The position numbers and the translations under genes were made by a program. A DNA stretch of 64,000 nt from Gemmatimonadota bacterium (lineage in GTDB: Bacteria > Gemmatimonadota > Gemmatimonadetes > Longimicrobiales > Gaopeijiaceae): positions 6,296-70,295 of the forward strand of contig JAWKQN010000021.1 of NCBI GenBank assembly GCA_041390125.1. The letters are read 5' to 3'. A model generated the notes under the pieces. That model was not told where the DNA came from, did no database searches, and was given only the letters and a program-made list of their open reading frames with translations. How positions within the stretch are numbered: the first letter of the stretch is position 1; the number at the start of each line of letters is the position of its first letter. Of the stretch, positions 1 to 7,651 are shown piece after piece.

Positions 1-2
1 TC

Positions 3-1550
3 ATCTTCGCGGTCATCTTCCGGATGCTCCTGTACTTCCGGGGCACGCAGGGTGTGGGGGACCTCCTGGCTGGCAAGCTGCTGGCGCTGGCGCTCCTGAC
101 CTTCATGTCCATCCTGCTGCTGTCGAACGTCATCGCGGCGCTGTCCACGTTCTTCCTGGCCCGCGACCTGGAGCTCCTGATGGCGGCGCCGCTGGACCCG
201 TTGCGGATCTACGGGGCACGCCTGACCGAGACGGCGGTCAACTCGTCCTGGATGGTCGCGCTCCTCGCGGTGCCGCTCTTCGCGGCCTACGGGGTGGCCT
301 ACGAGGGTGGGCCGCTCTTCGTGGGGCTGGCCGTGGCGGTGCTGGTGGGCTTGCTCGTCATCCCCGCCGTCGTGGGATCGGCGGTCACGCTGCTGCTGGT
401 CAACGTCTTCCCGGCGCGCCGCACCCGCGACCTGCTCGCGCTCATCGGGCTCTTCACGGCGGCGGGCGTGGTGGCGCTGTTCCGCTTCCTGCGTCCCGAG
501 CGTCTGGTGCGACCGGACGAGTTCCGCGACCTCGTGGACTTCCTGGCCGTCCTGCGCGCTCCGACGTCACCGTGGCTGCCCAGTGAGTGGGCGGCCGACG
601 CGGTCCTGTCGTTCCTCCGGGGTGGGTTCGATCCGCTCCCGCTGCTGCTGTTGCTGAGCACCGCGGCCGCCTTCGTGGTGATGGGGGCGTGGCTGCACGG
701 GCGTTACTACCGCTCCGGCTATACGCGCGCGCAGGAAGGCGCCGAACAGCGCTCGGGGCGGGAGCGCTCGCGGCGGCTGGAGGCCTGGCTGCGGCCGCTG
801 GACCTCTCCACCCGGCAGTTGATCGCCAAGGAAGTGCGGGTGTTCTTCCGTGACGCCACGCAGTGGTCACAGCTCATCCTGCTGGGCGTGCTGGTCGTGG
901 TCTACGTCTACAACATCCGGTCGCTGCCGTTGTACACGGGCGAGCAGCTCTCGTTCTTCCTGATCAACCTCATCTCGTTCCTGAATCTCGGGTTGGCGGG
1001 CTTCGTGGTCGCGGCGGTGGCCGCGCGCTTCATCTTCCCGGCGATGTCGCTCGAGGGCCGCATGCTCTGGCTGCTGCGCTCGGCGCCGATCGATCTGCGG
1101 CGGGTGTTCTGGTCCAAGTACTGGGTGGGGCTCCTGCCGCTGCTCGCCATCGCGTTGCCGCTGATCGTCGGAACGAACCTCATCCTGGAGGCGAGCCCGT
1201 TCCTGCACGTGCTGTCGGCGCTCACGATGGTCGGGGTGGCGGTGGCCATGACGGCCATGGCGCTCGGGTTCGGCGCCCTGCACCCCAACTTCGAGACCGA
1301 GAACGCGGCGGAGATCCCCACCTCGTTCGGTGGCCTCCTGTTCATGATGACGGCGGTCGCCTACCTGGCGGCCCTCGTGCTGCTCGAGGCCTGGCCCGTC
1401 TATCTGTTCCTGAAGAGCCGGCTCGACGGGGGGGCGCAGAGCGTCTGGCCGCTCGTGTTCGGTCTGAGCGGCGCCCTGGTGCTGACGGTGGCCGCGACGG
1501 TCCTGCCCCTCCGGGCAGGCGTGCGGAAGATCCGCGAGATCGAGGTGTAG
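3..1550 (+). CDS. ABC-2-type exporter permease (5' end outside window)
   Basis: Multi-pass inner-membrane subunit of an ABC exporter. The frame is open to the left edge of the window, so the first ATG at 24 is probably internal and the gene starts upstream. About 515 residues are visible, with many hydrophobic segments and a basic cytoplasmic stretch near the middle (positions 740-840). No Walker motifs are present, so the ATPase partner should lie upstream, outside the window. The hydrophobic pattern resembles ABC-2 permeases of the bacteriocin/antibiotic-exporter kind; the substrate cannot be told. It ends in TAG at 1548-1550 and is followed by a repeat-containing spacer. Confidence 0.75.
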   Translation: MFAVIFRMLLYFRGTQGVGDLLAGKLLALALLTFMSILLLSNVIAALSTFFLARDLELLMAAPLDPLRIYGARLTETAVNSSWMVALLAVPLFAAYGVAYEGGPLFVGLAVAVLVGLLVIPAVVGSAVTLLLVNVFPARRTRDLLALIGLFTAAGVVALFRFLRPERLVRPDEFRDLVDFLAVLRAPTSPWLPSEWAADAVLSFLRGGFDPLPLLLLLSTAAAFVVMGAWLHGRYYRSGYTRAQEGAEQRSGRERSRRLEAWLRPLDLSTRQLIAKEVRVFFRDATQWSQLILLGVLVVVYVYNIRSLPLYTGEQLSFFLINLISFLNLGLAGFVVAAVAARFIFPAMSLEGRMLWLLRSAPIDLRRVFWSKYWVGLLPLLAIALPLIVGTNLILEASPFLHVLSALTMVGVAVAMTAMALGFGALHPNFETENAAEIPTSFGGLLFMMTAVAYLAALVLLEAWPVYLFLKSRLDGGAQSVWPLVFGLSGALVLTVAATVLPLRAGVRKIREIEV

Positions 1551-1578
1551 GCAGCGGGGGAGGGGAGCGGCGGCCGGG

Positions 1579-1594
1579 CGTTTCAGCGGAAACG
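1579..1594. repeat. Inverted repeat shared with the HNH gene
   Basis: CGTTTC-AGCG-GAAACG, a 6-bp stem with a 4-base loop, 29 bases after the permease stop. The identical 16-mer, plus the preceding G, recurs at 3084-3099 in the coding sequence of the DUF222-HNH protein, where it encodes the Val-Ser-Ala-Glu-Thr motif. It could be a stray gene fragment, a hairpin acting at the 3' end of the permease transcript, or a recognition site. Confidence 0.6.
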
Positions 1595-1630
1595 CGTCGG
1601 CCGCGCGATTGGCTACGTTCTCGTCCTCGT

Positions 1631-1726
1631 GGTACTCCCGTCCTCGAGCGCGCGCGATCGCTTGGGTCCTCGTTCACTCACGGTACTCCCGTCCCCGAGC
1701 GCGCGGGGTCGCTTGGGTTCTCGTTC
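1631..1726. repeat. 51-bp imperfect tandem duplication
   Basis: Two copies, starting at 1631 and 1682, share 'ggtactcccgtcc', then 'cgagcgcgcg', then 'tcgcttgggt', differing at only a few positions. The period of 51 bp is a multiple of three. It lies in non-coding sequence upstream of the HNH gene. Confidence 0.7.
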
Positions 1727-2010
1727 TCTCCCTGCTCCCGTCCATCTGCGTCAGCCCGGGCTCGCCTTCCACGAAGTCCCATCCTGCCATGGACGACCTT
1801 GCGGACGGCGGGATAGCGTTGATCCGACATCGCCCTCGGATCCGCGCCCGAACGCCGTCCACAGCCTCCCTGAGCGTGGGCGCGCTGGATCGACGGCTGG
1901 AATGCTCTGCAATGCTCCCCGCGCTCGTCCTGGAGGCACCGAGGGCGTCGCGGAACCGCCCCCTATCTTTGTCCTCGTGTTCGCTTCACCGCTTCGCAGG
2001 CAGGTCTCGC

Positions 2011-3540
2011 ATGATCGTCCTCGCGCCGTCCGCTCCGCCTTCCGCTCCTCCGGCCCTCACGGCGTCTTCGGATGCGGCCGCTCCGCATCCCGGTACGCCG
2101 GCGCCCACATCGTCTGCGGATGCGTACTCTCCGCCGTCCTCCACTTCAGCGACCGAGCTGGATGTGCTCGAGTCCCTCGGCGACGAGATCGCCACGTTGG
2201 CTGCCCACATCCACGCGGCCACCCATCGCTTGCTCACCCTGCTCGCCCGGTTCGATGCACTCCGCGGCTGGGAGGCGGGCGGTCATCCCTCGTGCGCGCA
2301 CTGGTTGAGCTGGCGCACGGGCATCGACCTGGGAGCGGCGCGCGAGAAGGTGCGCACGGCCCGGGCGCTCACGGCGCTCCCGGAGATCTCCGCGTCGATG
2401 GCGCGCGGCGAGCTCTCGTTCAGCAAGGTGCGCGCGCTGACGCGGGTGGCTTCTCCCGAGAGCGAGGCGGATCTGCTCGCGCTGGCGCGCGAGAGCACGA
2501 CCGCCCACCTGGAGCGGGTGGTGCGCGGTTGGAAGCTGCACAACCGTCTGGACGAGCAGGCCCTGGAGCGTCTGCGACACCAGAGCCGCTGCTTCTCGGT
2601 CTTCCCCGACGAGAGCGGCATGTACGTCGTGAAGGGTCGGCTCGACCCGGAGGTGGCGGCCGTGCTGCTGCGGGCCGTGGAGGCGGCGGCGGATGCGCTC
2701 TACTGGAAGGGCCCGGACCCGATCGAGGCCGAGGCGCCGATCACGCCGGAGCAGCGGCGCGCAGACGCGGTGGGCCTGCTGGCGGAGCGGGCGTTGGCGG
2801 CGGGGCTGGACCGTGAAGGCGGCGGCCCCGAGGCGCCGATCCACGCGGCGCGGGCGGAGCGCTACCAGGTGATGCTGCACGTGGACGCGCGGACGCTGGC
2901 GGAACAGCCGGAGGCGGCGAGTGAGCTGCGGGCGGCGGGTTGGGTCCAGACGGCGGATGGGCTTCAGACGGCGGATGCCGCGCGACCTGCGGACGACGCG
3001 CAGAACTTCGGTGCGGACGCCGTACGGGAGGACCGATCCCCGGAGGGATCCGGGGACCGCTCCCACCTGTCGGACGGTCAGCGCGTTTCAGCGGAAACGT
3101 CGCGACGCCTGGCCTGCGATGCAGCCGTGGTGCGGGTCACCCACGACCTGGACGGCTCCGTCCTGGACGTGGGGCGGCGTCGGCGAACGATCCCGGCCGC
3201 GCTACGGCGCGCGCTCGAGGTCCGGGACGGCGGCTGTCGCTTCCCCGGGTGCGGGCGTCGCTTCACGGACGCCCACCACGTGCGTCACTGGGCGGACGGC
3301 GGGGAGACGGCCCTGCCCAACCTGCTCCTGCTCTGCCGCTTCCATCATCGGCGCGTGCACGAGGACGGCTACCGGGTTTCGCTCGACCCCGACGGTCGGG
3401 CCGTCTTCCGGCGACCCGATGGCGCGCTCGTCCCCCATCTGCCACCGCTCACGCGCGGGTCGACCCACGAGCTGCTGGCCCTGCACGAGGCGCTCGGCAT
3501 CCGACCCGACTGGCGCACCGCCGCCGTGCGGCGGGAGTGA
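2011..3540 (+). CDS. DUF222 / HNH endonuclease (13E12 repeat family)
   Basis: Putative HNH nuclease of the DUF222 (13E12-repeat) family, often found in several copies in high-GC genomes; its biological role is not settled. From ATG 2011 it is 509 aa. An N-terminal Ser/Pro/Ala-rich stretch is followed by the helical DUF222 region (about residues 50-330), a low-complexity linker, the conserved VSAETSRRLACD segment, and a C-terminal HNH domain (about 409-450) with a CxxxxC pair, the AHHVRHW motif and a distal CRFHHRRVHE motif, so the metal-binding set appears complete. I chose ATG 2011 over the ATG at 1609 because the extra N-terminus looks like translated spacer. Confidence 0.85.
   Translation: MIVLAPSAPPSAPPALTASSDAAAPHPGTPAPTSSADAYSPPSSTSATELDVLESLGDEIATLAAHIHAATHRLLTLLARFDALRGWEAGGHPSCAHWLSWRTGIDLGAAREKVRTARALTALPEISASMARGELSFSKVRALTRVASPESEADLLALARESTTAHLERVVRGWKLHNRLDEQALERLRHQSRCFSVFPDESGMYVVKGRLDPEVAAVLLRAVEAAADALYWKGPDPIEAEAPITPEQRRADAVGLLAERALAAGLDREGGGPEAPIHAARAERYQVMLHVDARTLAEQPEAASELRAAGWVQTADGLQTADAARPADDAQNFGADAVREDRSPEGSGDRSHLSDGQRVSAETSRRLACDAAVVRVTHDLDGSVLDVGRRRRTIPAALRRALEVRDGGCRFPGCGRRFTDAHHVRHWADGGETALPNLLLLCRFHHRRVHEDGYRVSLDPDGRAVFRRPDGALVPHLPPLTRGSTHELLALHEALGIRPDWRTAAVRRE
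3084..3099. repeat. Intragenic copy of the CGTTTCAGCGGAAACG inverted repeat
   Basis: Second copy of the 16-mer at 1579-1594, here encoding part of the conserved VSAET motif of the HNH protein. Because the sequence is nearly palindromic, it reads VSAET on both strands. Confidence 0.65.
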
Positions 3541-3654
3541 CGCGACAGAGCCCAGGGCGCACGTGAATCGTCTTGCCGGGGACGCCGGGCAGCGCGAACG
3601 TCCAGCCTGCGTCCGGCTCGAGTGGAACGCATGCATGGACCGGGAGGAGGGTGG

Positions 3655-4428
3655 ATGGATCGAGCGATGCCGCGCACAGGCGGCCGGACCCGGGGGCCTC
3701 TCCGGACGGCGGGGCTGATCGGCCTCGTCGCGTGCACGGGCCTGGCGGCCCCCGCACCCGCCCAGGAGATCCCTCCGGCCGACCGCCTCACGTTCGAGCG
3801 TCTGGCCGACGGGGTCTGGATGCACACCTCCTGGACCACGTACGGCGGGGTGCCGCTGCCGTCCAACGGTCTGATCGTCCAGGAGGGGGACGGGCTGGTC
3901 CTGATCGACACCGCCTGGGGGGCCGACCTCACCCGGACGCTCCTCGCGTGGATCGACACCGAGATCGGTCTTCCGGTCGTGCGCGCCTATGCCACCCACT
4001 TCCACGACGATCGCCTGATCGGCTCTCCCGTGCTGGCCGAGCGCGGCATCCCCTTCTACGCGCTGCCGCTCACGATCGAGCTGGCCGCGGATCAGGGCGT
4101 GCCGCTCCCGCGCCCCCTGCCGGCCCTGCGCGCAGGTGAGGCCCACACCGCCGGAGCCGTGGAGATCTTCTTCCCCGGCGGCGCCCACACGCGCGACAAC
4201 ATCACGGTCTGGGTCCCGTCCGCCCGACTCCTCTTCGGCGGCTGCGCGGTGCGGCCGGCGGACACCGACTCCCCGGGGAACACCGCGGATGCCGACGTGG
4301 AGGCCTGGCCCCGCTCCATCGCCCGGTTGGAGGCGCGCTATCCGGAGGCCGCCCTGGTGGTGCCGAGCCACGGGCCACCGGGGGGCGTCGAGCTGCTCGC
4401 GCACACGCGCGCCATCTTCGGTCGCTGA
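3655..4428 (+). CDS. Subclass B1 metallo-beta-lactamase, VIM-like
   Basis: Secreted zinc enzyme predicted to hydrolyse beta-lactams in the periplasm. From ATG 3655 (257 aa; GGAGGAGG at 3643-3650) there is a basic start, a hydrophobic core and an Ala-x-Ala-Gln cleavage-like site near residue 37. Zn1 ligands: H115 and H117 of HFHDDR, and H178 of GGAHTRDN. Zn2 ligands: D119, C197 of FGGCAVR, and H239 of PSHGPPGG. Position 200, usually Lys in many B1 enzymes, is Arg. From memory, the runs SNGLIV, LIDTAWGA, IGLPV-R, THFHDDR and ADAD--WP-SI-R resemble the VIM group closely. No integron or mobile element is visible nearby, so it looks like a resident chromosomal gene. Activity is inferred. Confidence 0.88.
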   Translation: MDRAMPRTGGRTRGPLRTAGLIGLVACTGLAAPAPAQEIPPADRLTFERLADGVWMHTSWTTYGGVPLPSNGLIVQEGDGLVLIDTAWGADLTRTLLAWIDTEIGLPVVRAYATHFHDDRLIGSPVLAERGIPFYALPLTIELAADQGVPLPRPLPALRAGEAHTAGAVEIFFPGGAHTRDNITVWVPSARLLFGGCAVRPADTDSPGNTADADVEAWPRSIARLEARYPEAALVVPSHGPPGGVELLAHTRAIFGR

Positions 4429-4476
4429 CGCACAGGCGCGCCCCGGCCAGCGCAGCGCGACCCGGCCAGCACCCCG

Positions 4477-6909
4477 CTATTCCGCCCGCAACGCCTCGAC
4501 CGGGTCCACGCGCGCGGCCCGGCGCGCGGGCAGCCAGGCCGCGAGGGCGGCCACGACCCCGAAGAGCAGCGGGATGCCCGCGAACGCGACCGGGTCCACC
4601 GGGCCCACGCCCACCAGGAGCGAGCGGATGAGCTGCGCCGCGCCGAACGCGAGGAGCAGCCCCACCCCCCCGCCCACTGCCACCAGCCCCAGCCCGCCCT
4701 TCACGAGCAGACGGGTGACGTCCCGGCCGGTCGCCCCCAGCGAGACCCGGATGCCCACTTCACGCGTGCGGCGGGCGGACGTGTAGCGCACGAGTCCGTA
4801 CAGACCGATCGTGGCGAGCACCAGCGCCAGCGCGCCCATCACCCCGAGCAGCAGCGCGGCTGCACGCGGCGGGAACAGCATCGTGGCCAGGTGCTGCGTC
4901 AGCGTCGAGCGGGTCACCACCACCACGTCGGGCTCCAGGGCGCGGGCTTCGCGCACGATCGCGGACAGGATGGCTTCCGGGTCATCGCTGCGCGCCACCA
5001 GCGTCATGGACTCGATGGGGTCCTGACTGTAGGCGCTCATGATCTGGGGTCGAGGCGCCTCCCCCAGCGTACGCACGCGGGTCGTGGCCACCACCCCGAC
5101 CACGGTGGCGTCGCGTCGACCGATCTGGACGGTGCGCCCCACCGGCTCCTGTCCCGGCCAGAACCGCTGCGCGAACGCCTCGTTGACGAGCACGGACGGC
5201 GGTGCCTCCGGCGTATCGCGCGCGTCGAATCCCCGCCCGGCGAGCAGCGGGATCCCCATCGCCGCCAGGTAGCCGTCGTCGATGATCTGGTGATCGATGT
5301 CGAACCCGTCCTGTCCGGCTGGCGGATCCCAACCCGGGACACCGACGCGCCGCGTCTGTACCGACAGGCCCAGCGGCACCATGTCCGCGAGCGCCGTCGC
5401 GCGGATCCCGGGGAGCCCATGCACGCGTGCTTCCAGGTCGGTGAACCAGCGTGCGCTCTCCTCGGCCCCGTAGCGGTCCGCCGGCAGGCTCAGGTGCACC
5501 AGCGCGGCAGGCTGGTGGCCGAAGCCCGGATCGACCTGCTGCGAGGCGATGAGCACGCGCAGGAACAGGCCCGCACCCACCAGCAGCACCATCGACAGCG
5601 CGACCTGGACGACGACCAGGCCGTTGCCCACGGTGAGCCCCCGGGCCCGTTCGCTGCCCCGCTCTCCCTTGACCTCCGCCGCCACCGACGTCCGAGCCGC
5701 CCGGAGCGCGGGAGCGAGCCCGAACAGCACGCCGGCGAGCACCGTGAGGGCCACGGTGAACACGATCACCTGGGCATCCAGCTCCAGCGCCAGATGGATC
5801 GGGAAGGGCAGGGGAGGCTTGAAGCGCTCCACGGCGATCAGCACGCCCCGGGCGGCCAGCAGTCCGAGCCCGCCGCCAAGGGCGGCCAGGACCAGCGTTT
5901 CGGTGAGCAGCTGACGCACGAGCCGGGCGCGCGATGCGCCCAGCGCGAGCCGGACGGCGATCTCGCGGCGGCGCTCGGTGGCGCGCGCCAGGAGGAAGCT
6001 GGCGAGGTTGGCGCACGCGATGAGCAGCACCAACGCCACCACCCCGAGCAGCAGGCCGGCGACCGGCACCAGCGCCCGGTCGACCAGGGGGTGGATGGCG
6101 ACCTCCAGGGTGGGCAGGGCCGACAGCGCCTTGTTCGTGTTGGTGTCGGGATAGGTGGAGGCCAGCGCGGTCCCGAGCGCACCCAGCGCCGCGTTCGCCT
6201 GTTCCAGCGTCGCGCCGTCCGCCAGCCGCGCCTTCAGGAACAGGCTGCGGCTGCCGCGCTCCGTGAGCACGTCCGTGGCGGAGGGGGCGATGACGTTCTG
6301 CATCATCATCGGCACCCACAGATTGCTCTCCACGCCCCGGAGCATTCCCGTGTGCTCCGGCGCCGCCACGCCTACGATCCGGAAGGAGGTGCTGCCCAGG
6401 CGCAGCTCCTGGTCGAGCACGTCCGGCCGGGCGCCGAGCTCGCGCCGCCAGTACCCGTCGCTGACGATCACCACGGCATGGGTTCCGGGCGTCCGGTCCT
6501 CCTCCGGCAGGAAGCCACGACCGAGCTGCAGCGGGACCCCGAGCACGTCGAAGTAGTTGGCGCTCACGATCTCGCCCGGCACCAGTGTGCTGCCTTCGGG
6601 TCCCGCGATCCGCGCGAACGTCAGGTTGTAGGCGACCACGGCTTCGAAGACCGGCAGCGCCGCGATGTCGGCGTAGTCGGGCCACGACGACGTCGCGTGC
6701 TCGATCGAGCCGTCCGACGTGTACACCTCCACCAACTGCTCCGGGGCCTGGAACGGGAGATCGCGGAGGAGGAACGCGTTGACCACGGTGAAGACCGCGG
6801 CGTTGGCCCCGATCCCCACCGCCAGCGACACGGCAGCCACCAGGGTGAAGCCGGGGCGGCGGCGGAGGTGACGCAAGGCGAGGGCGAGGTCGCGGCGCAA
6901 CGTGTCCAT
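4477..6909 (-). CDS. ADOP-type ABC permease (MacB/FtsX family)
   Basis: Large inner-membrane permease of about 810 aa. It has the double arrangement seen in ADOP proteins: an N-terminal TM helix (after MDTLRRDLALALRHLRRRPG), a MacB periplasmic core domain, three FtsX TM helices, a second periplasmic domain and a final FtsX block ending ARRAARVDPVEALRAE. I start at ATG 6909 because the frame upstream of it is low-complexity. There is no ATPase gene beside it and no N-terminal prefix domain, unlike the second copy at 37.3-40.0 kb. Likely role: mechanotransmission or export with an unlinked MacB-type ATPase; substrate unknown. Confidence 0.85.
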   Translation of the reverse strand: MDTLRRDLALALRHLRRRPGFTLVAAVSLAVGIGANAAVFTVVNAFLLRDLPFQAPEQLVEVYTSDGSIEHATSSWPDYADIAALPVFEAVVAYNLTFARIAGPEGSTLVPGEIVSANYFDVLGVPLQLGRGFLPEEDRTPGTHAVVIVSDGYWRRELGARPDVLDQELRLGSTSFRIVGVAAPEHTGMLRGVESNLWVPMMMQNVIAPSATDVLTERGSRSLFLKARLADGATLEQANAALGALGTALASTYPDTNTNKALSALPTLEVAIHPLVDRALVPVAGLLLGVVALVLLIACANLASFLLARATERRREIAVRLALGASRARLVRQLLTETLVLAALGGGLGLLAARGVLIAVERFKPPLPFPIHLALELDAQVIVFTVALTVLAGVLFGLAPALRAARTSVAAEVKGERGSERARGLTVGNGLVVVQVALSMVLLVGAGLFLRVLIASQQVDPGFGHQPAALVHLSLPADRYGAEESARWFTDLEARVHGLPGIRATALADMVPLGLSVQTRRVGVPGWDPPAGQDGFDIDHQIIDDGYLAAMGIPLLAGRGFDARDTPEAPPSVLVNEAFAQRFWPGQEPVGRTVQIGRRDATVVGVVATTRVRTLGEAPRPQIMSAYSQDPIESMTLVARSDDPEAILSAIVREARALEPDVVVVTRSTLTQHLATMLFPPRAAALLLGVMGALALVLATIGLYGLVRYTSARRTREVGIRVSLGATGRDVTRLLVKGGLGLVAVGGGVGLLLAFGAAQLIRSLLVGVGPVDPVAFAGIPLLFGVVAALAAWLPARRAARVDPVEALRAE

Positions 6910-7161
6910 GGCGGCTCCCGGGGCGAGGGTCTCCGGGGACCTACGGGCGCGGTGGGCGGGGCGGTTTCGCGGCTCCCGGACCCCGCGAAGGCCCGGCGTC
7001 GCCTGGCTGGAGCTCTGGCGCCGCCATGGGCCGGATCCGGACCCGCCTCCCGGGCGTCGCGGACGGCTGCGGAGCGCGCCGCCACGGCGGTCCAGCCTTG
7101 AACTGGTCCCCCCGTCCGGCCCATATTGAGGGCTCCAACCTACCCCTCGAGGCAGAGCGGC

Positions 7162-7311
7162 ATGGATCTGATCCCCGGTGGTTACGTCTTCACGCACGCG
7201 GTGTTCTGGAGCGTCGTCGGCCTGGTGGCCGTCGGCACCAACGCCGTGGCGATCATCTGCTCCATCGGCCTGGGCATGATGGTCCTGGAGCGGTTCAGCA
7301 AGGACTCGTGA
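7162..7311 (+). CDS. Small single-pass membrane protein
   Basis: A 49-aa protein, mostly one hydrophobic helix (about residues 10-42, rich in Val/Gly/Ile/Ala) ending in a charged ERFSKDS tail. It starts at ATG 7162 after a purine-rich GAGGCAGAG stretch; the frame extends to 7126 but that start has no ribosome site. It precedes another small membrane protein by 22 bases, probably co-transcribed. Function not recognised. Confidence 0.55.
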   Translation: MDLIPGGYVFTHAVFWSVVGLVAVGTNAVAIICSIGLGMMVLERFSKDS

Positions 7312-7333
7312 CCCCGCGGGGCGGGACCGGCAC

Positions 7334-7621
7334 ATGATCTTCTGGATCGTCGCCGGCGGACTCGCCCTGGGCGTGGGCATCTGGTTGGGCCTCCCCGGAG
7401 ACTCCACCGTCTCCAAGGAGGAGGCGGACGAGGCGCTCTCCAATCCCTACCGCATCCGCAAGCGGACCAAGAAGGTCTTCACGCCTCTGGACTGGCTTCG
7501 CGCCAACAAGCGCAGCCAACTCCGCGACGATGACCTCGAGCGCTTCCGGACGGTCCGCAGCAAGAAGGACCGCGACCGTAAGGATCACGACCCGAACGAC
7601 AGCACCACGAAGGACGCCTGA
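7334..7621 (+). CDS. Hypothetical N-anchored membrane protein
   Basis: A 95-aa protein with an N-terminal hydrophobic helix (residues 2-21), then a hydrophilic, strongly charged cytoplasmic-type tail (RKRTKK, SKKDRDRKDHD). It is 22 bases downstream of the 49-aa membrane protein and convergent with the DUF445 gene. Looks like an anchor with a basic soluble tail. No family recognised. Confidence 0.6.
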   Translation: MIFWIVAGGLALGVGIWLGLPGDSTVSKEEADEALSNPYRIRKRTKKVFTPLDWLRANKRSQLRDDDLERFRTVRSKKDRDRKDHDPNDSTTKDA

Positions 7622-7651
7622 GCCCGACTCCCCCGTCGGTGTGGCCCCGCC

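Larger units (their letters stand above)
1551..2010. other. Repeat-containing spacer before the HNH gene
   Basis: A 460-base interval without a convincing gene. The HNH reading frame is open upstream to 1609, but that part is low-complexity and the family-like protein starts at 2011. It contains the 16-base inverted repeat CGTTTCAGCGGAAACG at 1579-1594, also found inside the HNH gene, and a 51-base imperfect tandem duplication (about 1631-1726). Confidence 0.6.

Noticed and set aside
3655..4428. Acquired resistance gene on a mobile element
   Set aside because: No integrase, attC-like site, IS or resistance neighbours; codon use looks like the surroundings.
4891..7101. A 736-codon open frame antisense to the first ADOP permease
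   Set aside because: Composition is Arg/Gln/His/Gly-rich with no domain; it mirrors the third-position GC of the real gene on the other strand.
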